From Prescottella soli (GTDB lineage: Bacteria; Actinomycetota; Actinomycetes; Mycobacteriales; Mycobacteriaceae): 64,000 nt of DNA. Positions 1 through 9,093 of this stretch are shown piece after piece. Location: the NCBI RefSeq assembly GCF_040024445.1, contig NZ_CP157276.1, positions 2,108,001 through 2,172,000 of the forward strand, written 5' to 3'. Position 1 is the stretch's first letter. The number at the start of each line of letters is the position of its first letter. Below the pieces are notes generated by a model. That model did no database searches and had not been told where the DNA came from. It saw nothing but the letters and a program-made list of their open reading frames with translations. A program made the position numbers and the translations under genes.

Positions 1-923
1 CCGGCGCCAGCGATGGTAACCAGAGCAGCTGTCAACGGGGGGTACAGCACCAGGATCTGCTCGATCCCCGGGTTGTAGATGACGCCCACCTCACCGACGC
101 TGACGAGATTGGCCAGCAGCAGCGGCAACGTCGGTTTGAGGTCCTGCAGAAGCTGGTTCGCTTCCTGCGCCGCGCCCGGCCCCTTCTCGATCACAGCGCG
201 CAGATCCGGATCGCTGGTGCGGAGCTGGTTCGTGAACGTCACCAGATCTCTTGTCCAGGATCGGATTGCGTCGCTGCTTACCACCTGGGTGTCCAGCAAG
301 GGTCCGGCCTGATCGATGAGCGTCTTCGTCGCGTCACTGTTCTTGTTCGCCTCCTCGACGAACAACCGGGCAGAATCGATCAGACGCTGCAGGTCGGGTC
401 CGGAACCGTTGAACGCCTTGAACGATTCGTCGATCACCGTACGGAGCTTGGTGTCCGAGATGCTCGCCAACAACAAGTCGGCCTGATCGAGCATCGCGCC
501 GACGTCCTGCGGGACGCTGGTGCGGCTCACCGGGATGACGTCGCCGCCCGAGAGCTGTTCGCTGGAGGCGGCGTCCTCCGGCGGGACCAGGTCGACGAAC
601 TGCTCGCCGACCGCAGACACGCTCCGGACGTCGGCGTTGACGTCTGCCGGAATGTCGAAGCCGGAGTCGACGTTGAGCACCGCCTCTACGCCGGTGTCCG
701 AGAGCCTGACCTCCTCGACCTTGCCCACCGTCGTTCCGCGGTAGGTGACGTTCGCGTTGCGGTACAGGCCACCCGTCGAGGGCAGCTCGACTGTCACCTT
801 GTACCGCCCGATGCCGACCATGTCCTGCAACCGCACATACTGCGTGGCCATCACGACCAGACCGATCACGGTCAGGATCGAGAAGATCACCAACTGAACC
901 TTGACGAACTTCGAGAGCATCAT
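1..923 (-). CDS. mce4F: Mce4F, Mce-family steroid importer subunit (3' end beyond window)
   Basis: This is the last Mce protein of the mce4 cluster, an extracytoplasmic component of the actinobacterial sterol importer. The first 307 codons are visible and the C-terminus runs off the left edge. The ATG at 923 overlaps the mce4E stop (ATGA), so the two are translationally coupled. The start reads MMLSKFVKVQLVIF, a single N-terminal membrane anchor, followed by the MlaD/Mce beta domain (YRNANVTYRGTTVGKV) and a long helical region. A second in-frame ATG at 920 is equally possible. Position in the operon and sequence type identify it; F against other Mce letters rests on gene order. Confidence 0.9.
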   Translation of the reverse strand, partial: MMLSKFVKVQLVIFSILTVIGLVVMATQYVRLQDMVGIGRYKVTVELPSTGGLYRNANVTYRGTTVGKVEEVRLSDTGVEAVLNVDSGFDIPADVNADVRSVSAVGEQFVDLVPPEDAASSEQLSGGDVIPVSRTSVPQDVGAMLDQADLLLASISDTKLRTVIDESFKAFNGSGPDLQRLIDSARLFVEEANKNSDATKTLIDQAGPLLDTQVVSSDAIRSWTRDLVTFTNQLRTSDPDLRAVIEKGPGAAQEANQLLQDLKPTLPLLLANLVSVGEVGVIYNPGIEQILVLYPPLTAALVTIAGA

Positions 924-2152
924 GGTGCCGGCTCCCCCAACGGTAGACCTGGAATGTTGATCGGAGGCAAGCCCGGAATCTGGATCCCGCCTCCAGCAGC
1001 CGGCTTCGGCTTCTCGGTGGGTTTCGCGGCCGGTGTCTGCAACGGTGCGCGCAGCGGGTCCTGCGCCTGGCCGGCCACGCCCGCATCCTTCGCCAGGATG
1101 CCTTCGGGGCTACCGAGGCGTGCTCCCATCGGCGTTCCCGACAGGAAGTTCAGTTCGAGGCGGGGCACCGTGAGATCGATCGTCATGCCGAGGTTCGCGT
1201 AGTCACCACGGATGACGTTGTTCAGACCGGCCTGGGGGAACGGGAAGGTCAACAGCACGCCGAGAACCTGGGTAAGACTCTCGCCCGAGTTCGCCAGCGC
1301 CGTCAAGGTCGGGATGAGCGCGCGGACGTTCGTCGCGAAATCGTCGCCACTCTCCTTGATCAGCCTGTCCGCGACATCGCTGAGCTGCCCGAGCGACACC
1401 ATCGCGTTGGTGATGTCCTGCCGCTGATCGACGAGCACCTCGAGCGCCGGCGGGATCGCGTCCAGCGCCTTCGAGATGGTGTCCGTCTGCTTCGCGGCGG
1501 TACCCGCCAGACGGTTGATGCCCTCCATCGCCGACACGATCTCGTTGCGCTGCCGGTCGAGACTGCCGACGAGGGTATCCAACTGCGGCACCAGATCTCG
1601 GACCGAGTCCTCCCGTCCGCCCAATGCCTTGTTCAGTTCCGACGTGATGTCCTGCAGCTGCGCCAGTCCACCGCCGTTGAGCACCACTGACAGCGACGAC
1701 AAGGTCTGTTCGGTCGTCGGGTACACACCCGCGCGATCGAGCGGAATCACGTCGCCCCCGGCGAGCTTGCCCTTGGGCGCCTCCCCGACGGGCGGGGCCA
1801 GCTCCAGGTGGGCCGAACCGAGCAGGCTGGTCTGCCCGATCTTGGCGGTCGAGTTCTCCGGAAGATCGACGTCGCCGTTGAGCGACGCAGTGACCAGTGC
1901 GTGCCAGCCCTGAACCTCGATCTTCGAAACGCGGCCGACCGTCACATCGTCCACGAGGACCGGCGAATTCTCGGTCAGCGTCGTCACATTCGGCATCTGG
2001 ATCTCGACCTCGTAGGCGCCGTCACCACGCCCCTGGGCACCGGGCAGCGGCACGGAGTTCAGTCCCGTCCACTCGCAACCGGAGAGCACCAAACTCGCGG
2101 AGAGCAGGCCCGCAATGAGTCCCACCCGACGGGCCGTCGACAACCTTGTCAT
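920..2152 (-). CDS. mce4E: Mce4E, Mce-family lipoprotein (LprN-type)
   Basis: This is the lipoprotein subunit of the Mce4 importer. The first 26 residues form a lipoprotein signal peptide ending in the lipobox LSGC, with the acylated cysteine at residue 26, as expected of MceE proteins and unlike the plain membrane anchors of its neighbours. An MlaD/Mce domain follows (VLVDDVTVGRVSKIEV), then a long helical part and a Pro-rich C-terminal tail. It has 410 residues. Its ATG overlaps the mce4D stop and its stop overlaps the mce4F start, so it sits inside one tightly coupled operon. Role by family: envelope-anchored part of the sterol conduit. Confidence 0.93.
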   Translation of the reverse strand: MTRLSTARRVGLIAGLLSASLVLSGCEWTGLNSVPLPGAQGRGDGAYEVEIQMPNVTTLTENSPVLVDDVTVGRVSKIEVQGWHALVTASLNGDVDLPENSTAKIGQTSLLGSAHLELAPPVGEAPKGKLAGGDVIPLDRAGVYPTTEQTLSSLSVVLNGGGLAQLQDITSELNKALGGREDSVRDLVPQLDTLVGSLDRQRNEIVSAMEGINRLAGTAAKQTDTISKALDAIPPALEVLVDQRQDITNAMVSLGQLSDVADRLIKESGDDFATNVRALIPTLTALANSGESLTQVLGVLLTFPFPQAGLNNVIRGDYANLGMTIDLTVPRLELNFLSGTPMGARLGSPEGILAKDAGVAGQAQDPLRAPLQTPAAKPTEKPKPAAGGGIQIPGLPPINIPGLPLGEPAP

Positions 2153-3537
2153 CGTCCACCTCCCGGCTGCATCAGCCCGGTCAGATCCTTCGGCACAGTC
2201 GCCGTGGGCGCCGCATCGAGCGGACTCTTGACTGCGGAAACGGGCGCACCGCCGGCCGCTGCCTGCTGGAGTCCGGGTTCCGTGAACTCGACGTCACCAG
2301 GCTGCGCAAACTCACCGATGGCCGGGTTCGTCATGATCGGCGGATAGTTCATTGTCATCGATTCGAGGACGGGCCCCAGCTGCTGCTTGCACAGATCTGC
2401 GCTGCGTTCGGCCGTCGACGTCGCCGCGGCCTCGATGGAACCGCAGATCCAGTTCACCGGATTCCGGAAGTTGCTCAGTCCGATCGCGCCAGTCAGGCTT
2501 CCCTGCTTGGGCTTGTAGATCTGGTAGAAGTTCGCGAGCGAGGTCGGGCCGGCATGCAGCACCCGCTCGATCTCGGGACGCTTGTCCGCCAGAACCTGGG
2601 TCGCATCGGCGAGGCGCTGCACGGACTCGGAGAGCCCGTCGCGGTTGTCCGCGACGAAGCGTTGCACGTCGCCCACAGCGAGGTTGAGATCGCTGAGCGC
2701 GGTCCCCAGCTCGTCGGAGCTGGTCGCGAGGAGGTCCGACACCGACGCGAGTCGGCCACCGAACTGGACGATCTGCTGGTTGCTGGACGACAGAGCCGAC
2801 ACGAACGCCTGCAGGTTCCGGATGGTCGAGAACAGGTCGGTCCGGCCCTCGGACAGCGTGTGCATCGTGTCCGACAGCTGACGCAGTGTCCGCCGAAGCG
2901 CGTCTCCGTTCCCCTCGAGGTTCGCACCGGCAGTGTCGATGAACCGAGCCAGCGACCCCTGGTCGTCGAGCCCTTCCGGCCCGAGTGCGGTAGAGAGCTT
3001 CGTCAACTCGGTCTTGATCTCGTCCCACTCCACCGGGACGGCGGTGCGATCGATCGAAATGGTTGCACCGTCCGACATTTCGTCACCGCCGCTGTACACG
3101 GGGGTCAGCTGGACGAACCGCGACGAGACGAGGTTCTGGGCGACGATCACGGCCTTCGCATCAGCCGGAATGCGCACGTCGTTGTCGACGTACATGGTCA
3201 CCTTGGCGTCGTTCTCGCCGGGCTCGATCTTCTTGACCGTTCCGACCTTGACCCCGAGAACCCGGACATCGTCGCCCTCGTACAAACCGGTCGTGGAGAC
3301 GAAGTGCGCGTACACGGTGTTCTTACCGAGACCTGGCAGCAGGAACACTGCTGCACCGAGGCCGACAGCCGCGACGAGCGCGATCACGAGACCGGGCACC
3401 AACCACTTGCGCCACCCAGGCTGCTTGGTATCCGCGACCTCGATCGGCGCCGCCTGAGCTGTGGGCTCCGCCGACGCGTTCACGTCGTCGTCCTCGGCCG
3501 CAGTCGATTCCGAAGGGCCCGTCGAGTCGTAGATCAT
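2149..3537 (-). CDS. mce4D: Mce4D, Mce-family steroid importer subunit
   Basis: A 462-residue Mce protein. An N-terminal acidic cytoplasmic stretch of about 45 residues precedes one transmembrane segment (VPGLVIALVAAVGLGAAVF). The MlaD/Mce domain (GLYEGDDVRVLGVKVGTV) and a long alpha-helical needle region follow. The N-terminal extension makes it longer than its neighbours. Start and stop each overlap adjacent genes by four bases. It is probably one of the six Mce chains of the hexameric sterol-carrying assembly, by analogy with described Mce complexes. Confidence 0.92.
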   Translation of the reverse strand: MIYDSTGPSESTAAEDDDVNASAEPTAQAAPIEVADTKQPGWRKWLVPGLVIALVAAVGLGAAVFLLPGLGKNTVYAHFVSTTGLYEGDDVRVLGVKVGTVKKIEPGENDAKVTMYVDNDVRIPADAKAVIVAQNLVSSRFVQLTPVYSGGDEMSDGATISIDRTAVPVEWDEIKTELTKLSTALGPEGLDDQGSLARFIDTAGANLEGNGDALRRTLRQLSDTMHTLSEGRTDLFSTIRNLQAFVSALSSSNQQIVQFGGRLASVSDLLATSSDELGTALSDLNLAVGDVQRFVADNRDGLSESVQRLADATQVLADKRPEIERVLHAGPTSLANFYQIYKPKQGSLTGAIGLSNFRNPVNWICGSIEAAATSTAERSADLCKQQLGPVLESMTMNYPPIMTNPAIGEFAQPGDVEFTEPGLQQAAAGGAPVSAVKSPLDAAPTATVPKDLTGLMQPGGGR

Positions 3538-4592
3538 TGGCCCGGTCCCCTCGTGTGTGGCTTGGTTTCAGGAACGAGATCCTGCATGTCCTGCGGCAGC
3601 TGCTCGGGCGCGAATCCGGCATCGAACGCGGTCTTCCACCACTGGCTCGGCAGGATGTTGGCCACGTACGCCTTGAAGTAGGGGCCACTCGCGACGGTTT
3701 CGCCGAGAGCACCGATGTACGGACCCAGTCCGTCCAACGCGTCCGCGATGTTCTGCTTGTTGCGTTGCAGCACGGCGACAGCCTGATTCAGGTTGTCCAG
3801 TGTCGGCCCCATCTGGGCCTGGTTCTCCTGAACCAAGCCGGACAACTGACGTGACACCGCGGACGTGTTGACGATCAGTTCGTTGATCGCGTCCCGGCGA
3901 CGTTCCAGCTCACCGAACAGCTGGTTGCCGTCGACGATCAGCGAGTTGATCTGGTCGCTGCGGTCCGAGAGCACCTTGGTCACGCCTTCGGCGCGTTTCA
4001 GCAGATCGAGCAGGCTCTCGTCCCGATCGTTGATGCTCTTCGACAGACGCGAAACTCCGTCGAGTGCCGCCCGGAGTTCGGGCGGAGTGTCCTGCAGCGC
4101 ACCGGAGACCGCGTCGAGAGACTTGTCGACCAGTCCGGTATCCAGTTCCGAAATCGAGGTCCCCAGATCACCCAGTGCGTCGGTCAGCGAGTACGGCGAA
4201 TTGGTGCGCTCGATGGGAATGGTGTCGCCGACACGCAACGTCCCAGATCCCTCCGGCGTTACTGCGAGCGACTTCTTGCCGAGCACCGTGTTGGTCTTGA
4301 TGTCGGCGCCCGTCGAATCACCGAGCACGACGCCGTCCGAGACCGTGAAGGTCACGAGCACCTGTTGTCCGTTCAGCTCGACCTTGTTCACCTTGCCGAC
4401 GTTGACGCCGGCAACGGTCACGTTGTCACCGACCACCAGTCCGCCGGCGTCCCCGAAGGCTGCCGAGTAGCGGGCACCGCCGGAGAGGAACTGGAGTTGG
4501 TCGTACTGCAGGGTCGCCAACACCACCGCGCTGGAAACCGCGACGCCGATGATGCCGATCCGCACCAGATTTCGTTCACGATGTGGACTCAT
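3534..4592 (-). CDS. mce4C: Mce4C, Mce-family steroid importer subunit
   Basis: A 352-residue Mce protein. The open frame extends upstream, but the ATG at 4592 (MSPHRERNLVRIGIIG) is chosen because it overlaps the mce4B stop by four bases, the pattern of the rest of this operon. One N-terminal membrane segment precedes the MlaD/Mce domain (GLVVGDNVTVAGVNVGKVNK) and a helical region. The C-terminus ends in a short Pro/Lys tail. It functions with Mce4A-F and YrbE4A/B in steroid uptake. Confidence 0.92.
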   Translation of the reverse strand: MSPHRERNLVRIGIIGVAVSSAVVLATLQYDQLQFLSGGARYSAAFGDAGGLVVGDNVTVAGVNVGKVNKVELNGQQVLVTFTVSDGVVLGDSTGADIKTNTVLGKKSLAVTPEGSGTLRVGDTIPIERTNSPYSLTDALGDLGTSISELDTGLVDKSLDAVSGALQDTPPELRAALDGVSRLSKSINDRDESLLDLLKRAEGVTKVLSDRSDQINSLIVDGNQLFGELERRRDAINELIVNTSAVSRQLSGLVQENQAQMGPTLDNLNQAVAVLQRNKQNIADALDGLGPYIGALGETVASGPYFKAYVANILPSQWWKTAFDAGFAPEQLPQDMQDLVPETKPHTRGPGQ

Positions 4593-5608
4593 TCGACTTT
4601 TGCACACCTTCCCGTAGTCTGCTCCGCGCCGGGAAGGATGATCGTCGAACCGTCCGGGCCGGAGAACTTGAAGATGTTCGAGCACAAGAAGAACTGGAAA
4701 AAGTCACCGTAGGAACCGACGCGGATCAGCTTCTTGTAGTCCGTCGGCAGCCGGGAGAGTGACTTGTCGATGTCGTCCTGACCAAGCACCAACTGATTCG
4801 CAGTCCGGTTCGTTTGTTCGATCATCGCCTGAATGTCAGGGCGTGTGCCCTGCAGCAGACTTGCGAGCGAACCTGTTGCACTTGCGATCTGGGGAATCGC
4901 CTCGCCGATCGGCCCGCGGTCCTGTGCTAGCCCGCTGACGAGCTGCTGCAGTTGATCGATCGTGGTCGAGAACTGATCGCCCTTGTCGTTGATCGTGCCG
5001 AGCACCGTGTTCAGGTTCGTGATCACATCCCCGATCAGCTGATCGCGATCGGCGAGTGTGCTCGTGAAGGAACTGGTGCTGCCGAGCAGCGACACAAGTG
5101 TTCCGCCCTGGCCCTGGAACACCTGCACCAGCGCGGCCGACAGATCGTTGACCTGCTTTGGATCCAGTCCACGCAGCAGCGGCTTGAACCCACCGAGCAG
5201 GAGATCGAGATCGAGGGCCGGCGCAGTCTGGTCGAGAGGAATCGACCCACCCGCACCGAGCGGCTCCACGGACCCTTGCCCCTCGAGTAACTCGAGGTAA
5301 CGGTCGCCAACGAGGTTCTCGTACCGCACCGTCGCCTTGGTGCTCGCGAGGAGCGTGTACTGCGAGTCGACCGAGAACTTCACCTCGGCGTGGTTGTCGT
5401 CGTCGACACCGACCGACTTCACCGATCCCACCGGCACGCCGGCGATGCGGACCTTGTCTCCGGACTTGAGCCCGGACACATCGGCGAAGGTGGCGTGGTA
5501 GCTCTCCGAACTGCTGAACCGGAACTGGCTGAACACGATTGCGAGGCCCGCGAAGATCAACGCCATCACCGTGGTGAAGATCAGGAGCTTGACTGTTGTG
5601 GCTCTCAT
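4589..5608 (-). CDS. mce4B: Mce4B, Mce-family steroid importer subunit
   Basis: A 339-residue Mce protein starting MRATTVKLLIFTTVM. The upstream in-frame extension lies over mce4A coding sequence and is rejected. The ATG lies one base after the mce4A TGA. There is one N-terminal transmembrane helix, then the MlaD/Mce domain (GLKSGDKVRIAGVPVGSVKS), then the helical stalk with Gln/Leu-rich repeats. Two cysteines sit near the C-terminus, a common feature of MceB chains. It is coupled to mce4C by a four-base overlap. Confidence 0.92.
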   Translation of the reverse strand: MRATTVKLLIFTTVMALIFAGLAIVFSQFRFSSSESYHATFADVSGLKSGDKVRIAGVPVGSVKSVGVDDDNHAEVKFSVDSQYTLLASTKATVRYENLVGDRYLELLEGQGSVEPLGAGGSIPLDQTAPALDLDLLLGGFKPLLRGLDPKQVNDLSAALVQVFQGQGGTLVSLLGSTSSFTSTLADRDQLIGDVITNLNTVLGTINDKGDQFSTTIDQLQQLVSGLAQDRGPIGEAIPQIASATGSLASLLQGTRPDIQAMIEQTNRTANQLVLGQDDIDKSLSRLPTDYKKLIRVGSYGDFFQFFLCSNIFKFSGPDGSTIILPGAEQTTGRCAKVE

Positions 5609-5609
5609 G

Positions 5610-6788
5610 TCACTGGTCCGCCTCGGTGTAGCCGTCGAACAGGAACCGGAAGATCGTCGGCACCGAAAGGCGCGCCTGTTCGCTCGGCACGTACGGCTTG
5701 GCCCCCGTGTTCGCGACGGCGAACGGTGCGAAACCGTCCTTCTTGGGGTCGAAATCCGGGAGGCCGTAGCAGTTGGGGCCACCGGAGGCCGCAACCTTGG
5801 GGAGTTCGCCCGGCGCCTTGTAGGTCTCGGCGCCGAGCATGAAGTTCGTGCTGAGCATGATGGACGAGTACTTACCGGTGCCGGTCATCGGCTCGAACTT
5901 GATCCGGGCCGCGTTCAGTCCGGTGATGAAGCATGTCAGCTCGGGCGAGTACTTCTGCAGCAGCGTCGTCGTGTGGGTGAGTGTATCCAGCGCGGTTACC
6001 GCATTGGCCTCGTTCTCCCGCAGCACGGCGTTGCCCGTGTTCGCGAGCCCGGTGACGTTCATCAGCAGCAGGTCGAGGTTCGCCCGCTCCTCGACGATCG
6101 ATCCGCTCGTGCCGGTCGCGTTGTCGACAATCTTCAGCAGATCCTGCGCGGTGTCTGCATAGATGTTCGAGACATCCGCGGTTGCCCGGACGTCGTACTC
6201 CACCTGCGGCAGAGTCGGATTCATCGTCTTCAGGTACTGGTCGCTCTGTTCGAGCAGGATCCCGAGATCCTCGCCCCGGCCCCGCAATGCGGAGGCCAGT
6301 GCACCCAGAGTGGCGTTGAGCTTCTCGGGCTGCACTTGGTCGAGAACCTCGGTCAGGTGCTGGAACAGCGTGTTGAACTCGACGGTCACGCTGTCGGCGC
6401 TGATCACAGTGCCGGGCTGCAGCGAGTTCGTCGACGGAGCCTCGGGTTCGACGAAGTTGACGAACTTGGCGCCGAACACCGTTGTCGAGTCGATCTCGAC
6501 GGTGGCGTTCGCGGGAATCTTCGACATCATCGACGGGTCGATATCGAGCTTCAACTCGGCACCATCACCGGTGTAGGAAATGGATGCGACCTTGCCGACC
6601 TGGACTCCACGCATCTTCACCTTGGCGTCGGTGTCCATCACGAGACCCGCACGCGGGGCCGTCACGATGACCGACTCACTCTTCGTGAAACCGCCGACGA
6701 ACATAGTCAGTGCCACCACGACGATCGCCACGAGGCCGAACACCATCACGGCCGCAGCGAGACTTGTCTTCCACCTTGCTTCGGGCAT
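5610..6788 (-). CDS. mce4A: Mce4A, Mce-family steroid importer subunit
   Basis: A 392-residue Mce protein and the first mce gene after the permease pair. A good ribosome site (GGAGGAACG) precedes the ATG. It carries an N-terminal membrane helix (AAAVMVFGLVAIVVVALTMF) and the MlaD/Mce domain (GLVMDTDAKVKMRGVQVGKV). The helical domain follows, and the C-terminal part contains a Tyr/Gly-rich segment. Mce4 of rhodococci and M. tuberculosis is a cholesterol/steroid importer; the surrounding steroid genes and the upstream KstR-type operators support that role here. Confidence 0.94.
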   Translation of the reverse strand: MPEARWKTSLAAAVMVFGLVAIVVVALTMFVGGFTKSESVIVTAPRAGLVMDTDAKVKMRGVQVGKVASISYTGDGAELKLDIDPSMMSKIPANATVEIDSTTVFGAKFVNFVEPEAPSTNSLQPGTVISADSVTVEFNTLFQHLTEVLDQVQPEKLNATLGALASALRGRGEDLGILLEQSDQYLKTMNPTLPQVEYDVRATADVSNIYADTAQDLLKIVDNATGTSGSIVEERANLDLLLMNVTGLANTGNAVLRENEANAVTALDTLTHTTTLLQKYSPELTCFITGLNAARIKFEPMTGTGKYSSIMLSTNFMLGAETYKAPGELPKVAASGGPNCYGLPDFDPKKDGFAPFAVANTGAKPYVPSEQARLSVPTIFRFLFDGYTEADQ

Positions 6789-6800
6789 CGTTCCTCCGCC

Positions 6801-7652
6801 CTATCCGGAAAGGTTGAAGTTGCCGGACTGGCCGTAAATGGCCAGCGAGATCAACAGGGTCACGGTCACGACCGCGATGAGCGACGTGCGAACCGCGTTG
6901 CCCACCGCGACGCCGACACCGACAGGGCCGCCGCTGGCGTTGAAGCCGTAGTAAGTGTGAATGAGCATGACGGCCAACGCCATCACGATGGCCTGCGCGA
7001 ACGACCACAGGATGTCCGTCGGCATCAGGAAGGTCGAGAAGTAGTGGTCGTAGATGCCGGGCGACTGGTTGTAGAGGAACACCGTCGCAAAGCGGCTGGC
7101 CACGAACGACGCGATCACGGCCAGCGAGTACAGCGGGACGATCGCGATCATGCCCGCCATCACGCGAGTCGAGACGAGGTACGGGATCGAGGGGATCGCC
7201 ATGCACTCGAGCGCGTCGACCTCCTCGGAGACCCGCATGGCACCGAGCTGCGCGGTGGAGCCGGCGCCGATGGTGGCGGCCAGGCCGATGCCCGCGATCA
7301 CGGGTGCTGCGATGCGCACGTTGATGAACGCCGCGAAGAAGCCCGTGAGCGCCTCGACACCGATGTTGCCGAGCGAGCTGTAGCCCTGGACGGCGATCGT
7401 GCCGCCGGTGAACAGCGTCAGGAAGGCGACGATGACGACGGTGCCGCCGATCACGGCGAGTGCGCCGGTGCCCATGCTGATCTCGGCGACGAGCCGCAGC
7501 ACTTCCTTCTTGTAGTGGATGAGCGCGCGCGGCGCCCACACGAGCGCGCGCCAGAAAAACAGCGCCTGCTCGCCGATACGGTCCACCGACCGTGATGCGC
7601 GCGCGAGACGCCGCCGAGTACGGACGAATCGCCCTGATGCCACCAGAGCCAT
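6801..7652 (-). CDS. yrbE4B: YrbE4B, MlaE-family permease of the Mce4 importer
   Basis: An integral membrane permease (283 residues) of the MlaE/YrbE family, with several hydrophobic helices. It carries the characteristic segment with an acidic EEVDALECMAI stretch that in MlaE-type proteins contacts the ATPase. It starts at ATG 7652 behind an AGGGGGGTG ribosome site, 20 bases after the yrbE4A stop. It pairs with YrbE4A to form the inner-membrane part of the sterol importer. The ATPase (MceG) is not in this window, as is usual for mce operons. Confidence 0.94.
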   Translation of the reverse strand: MALVASGRFVRTRRRLARASRSVDRIGEQALFFWRALVWAPRALIHYKKEVLRLVAEISMGTGALAVIGGTVVIVAFLTLFTGGTIAVQGYSSLGNIGVEALTGFFAAFINVRIAAPVIAGIGLAATIGAGSTAQLGAMRVSEEVDALECMAIPSIPYLVSTRVMAGMIAIVPLYSLAVIASFVASRFATVFLYNQSPGIYDHYFSTFLMPTDILWSFAQAIVMALAVMLIHTYYGFNASGGPVGVGVAVGNAVRTSLIAVVTVTLLISLAIYGQSGNFNLSG

Positions 7653-7672
7653 CTAGTTCACCCCCCTGCCAC

Positions 7673-8437
7673 TCACCCGGACGTCAGCTTGACGCCGATG
7701 GCGGTGACGAGCACGTTGACCACGAAGAGCGCCATGAAGGAGAAGACGACGGTCTGGTTGACGGCGTCGCCGACGCTCTTGGCACCGCCCTTGACGTTGA
7801 GACCGAGGTAGGCGGCCATCAGCCCGGCGATCATTCCGAACAGGCCGGCCTTGAGCATCGAGAGCATCAGCTCGCCGAATCCGGTGAGCAGCGTGAGGCC
7901 GTTGACGAACGAGCCGGGATTGACGTCCTGGACGTACACCGAGAAGAGGAAGCCGCCGAGGATACCGATCGTGCACACCAGGCCGTTGAGCAGCAGCGCG
8001 ACTGCCGTCGAGGCCAGCACACGCGGTACGACCAGCCGGTGGATCGGGTTGATGCCGAGCACGCGCATCGCGTCGATCTCTTCGCGGATGGTCCGCGCGG
8101 CGAGGTCGGCACAGATGGCGGTCGCGCCTGCGCCGGCCACGATGAGCACCGTGACCATCGGCCCGACCTGCGTCACCGCGCCCAGGGCAGCACCCGCACC
8201 GCTGAGGTCGGCGGCACCGATCTCGCGAAGCAGAATGTTGATCGTGAAACTCACCAGCACGGTGAACGGGATGGCGACAAGCACGGTCGGGACCATCGAG
8301 ACCCGAGCGACGAACCACGCCTGATCGATGAATTCACGCCGCTGGAACGGGCGCGAGAAGACAGCCTTGAGGGTGTCTACCGACATCGCGAAGAAGCCGC
8401 CGGCGGCCCGCAACGGGACCTCGAGGAGGTCGACCAC
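7673..8437 (-). CDS. yrbE4A: YrbE4A, MlaE-family permease of the Mce4 importer
   Basis: First gene of the mce4 operon, a 254-residue MlaE-type permease with about five hydrophobic segments. It carries the EEIDAMRVLGINPI motif typical of YrbE proteins. The GTG at 8437 is chosen because a strong GAGGAGG ribosome site sits just upstream. Two KstR-type operators lie further upstream (8557 and 8887), so the whole importer is probably repressed by KstR and induced by steroid intermediates. Confidence 0.94.
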   Translation of the reverse strand: MVDLLEVPLRAAGGFFAMSVDTLKAVFSRPFQRREFIDQAWFVARVSMVPTVLVAIPFTVLVSFTINILLREIGAADLSGAGAALGAVTQVGPMVTVLIVAGAGATAICADLAARTIREEIDAMRVLGINPIHRLVVPRVLASTAVALLLNGLVCTIGILGGFLFSVYVQDVNPGSFVNGLTLLTGFGELMLSMLKAGLFGMIAGLMAAYLGLNVKGGAKSVGDAVNQTVVFSFMALFVVNVLVTAIGVKLTSG

Positions 8438-8556
8438 GTTTCCTCCTCACCAAACTCGTCATGGTTAATCACCGTGCGCGCACCGCTTTCGCGACGCAAC
8501 GCGTCCCCCAGGGCGTCCGAACAGCACAAATGCCCTGTGACCCAGGTCATATTAAC

Positions 8557-8570
8557 TAGAACGTGTTCAC
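8557..8570. promoter_or_regulatory. KstR-type operator, proximal mce4 site
   Basis: TAGAACGTGTTCAC matches the KstR consensus TAGAACNNGTTCTA except for the last two positions. It lies 120 bases upstream of the yrbE4A GTG start. Confidence 0.8.
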
Positions 8571-8886
8571 CTGTCAAAGACTTCCGCTCGACGACCACGC
8601 AGGACGGTCACCGAGGCCTTGCATGCGCCCGCTGCAGCTCGCATCGACACACATCGAGCCGACCGATTCGCGCGCCCGATCGAACCACCGGGCAACGAAG
8701 GGCCGAAGAACCATAAACCCTGATTGAACTGCGCTTTCAATCACTCCAGCGTGGAAGTCGACCGCTCCCGAACAAGAAGACCGAAGTACGCACGTGATCC
8801 CGCCCGACATCCACACGGGCGCGTGATCGACAGCCTGAGCCCCACCCCGAACGCCACGCCACACGCCGCGCCCGCGGCCAAATAAT

Positions 8887-8900
8887 TGGAACGTGTTCTA
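8887..8900. promoter_or_regulatory. KstR-type operator, distal mce4 site
   Basis: TGGAACGTGTTCTA is a near-perfect KstR site 450 bases upstream of yrbE4A. No gene on the plus strand is served by it convincingly, so it probably marks a distal promoter of mce4. Confidence 0.75.
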
Positions 8901-9019
8901 GACACCAGTACAGCGAAAGGCGACGGGTGCCCGACCCCCCGGCCGCAACACCGACGGCGCGCGCGAGCCGTAGCACGTTCGCCCCATCATCGTCGGGTTT
9001 CGTCCTGGATGTATCGAGA

Positions 9020-9057
9020 ATCCCGCAATCTCCCGTTACACAGGAAGATTGCGGGAT
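9020..9057 (-). terminator. Hairpin terminator behind hsd4A
   Basis: A perfect 12-base inverted repeat (arm ATCCCGCAATCT) with a 14-base loop lies 37 bases past the hsd4A stop. It has no clear T tract, which is usual in high-GC actinobacteria. Confidence 0.65.
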
Positions 9058-9093
9058 CCATCCGATCGTGAGCAGGCGTCGAGACGCCGGCAG

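Larger units (their letters stand above)
8438..9019. other. mce4 promoter/leader region without a convincing gene
   Basis: About 580 bases between yrbE4A and the hairpin behind hsd4A. The region carries two KstR-type operators and the yrbE4A ribosome site. Short reading frames cross it on both strands, but none has a plausible start site, family resemblance or coding character. It is best read as the promoter and leader of the mce4 operon. Confidence 0.6.

Noticed and set aside
5571-7595. A 674-codon open frame on the plus strand
   Set aside because: It is antisense to mce4B, mce4A and yrbE4B, whose proteins are clearly recognisable; low-complexity Arg/His/Asp translation.
8574-8864. A possible small gene on the minus strand between yrbE4A and hsd4A
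   Set aside because: It has no ribosome site, no family likeness and sits between two KstR-type operators; better read as leader sequence.
8886-9071. A possible small plus-strand gene beginning in the distal KstR-type site
   Set aside because: Its start codon lies within the operator and its translation is Arg-rich and crosses the hsd4A terminator hairpin.
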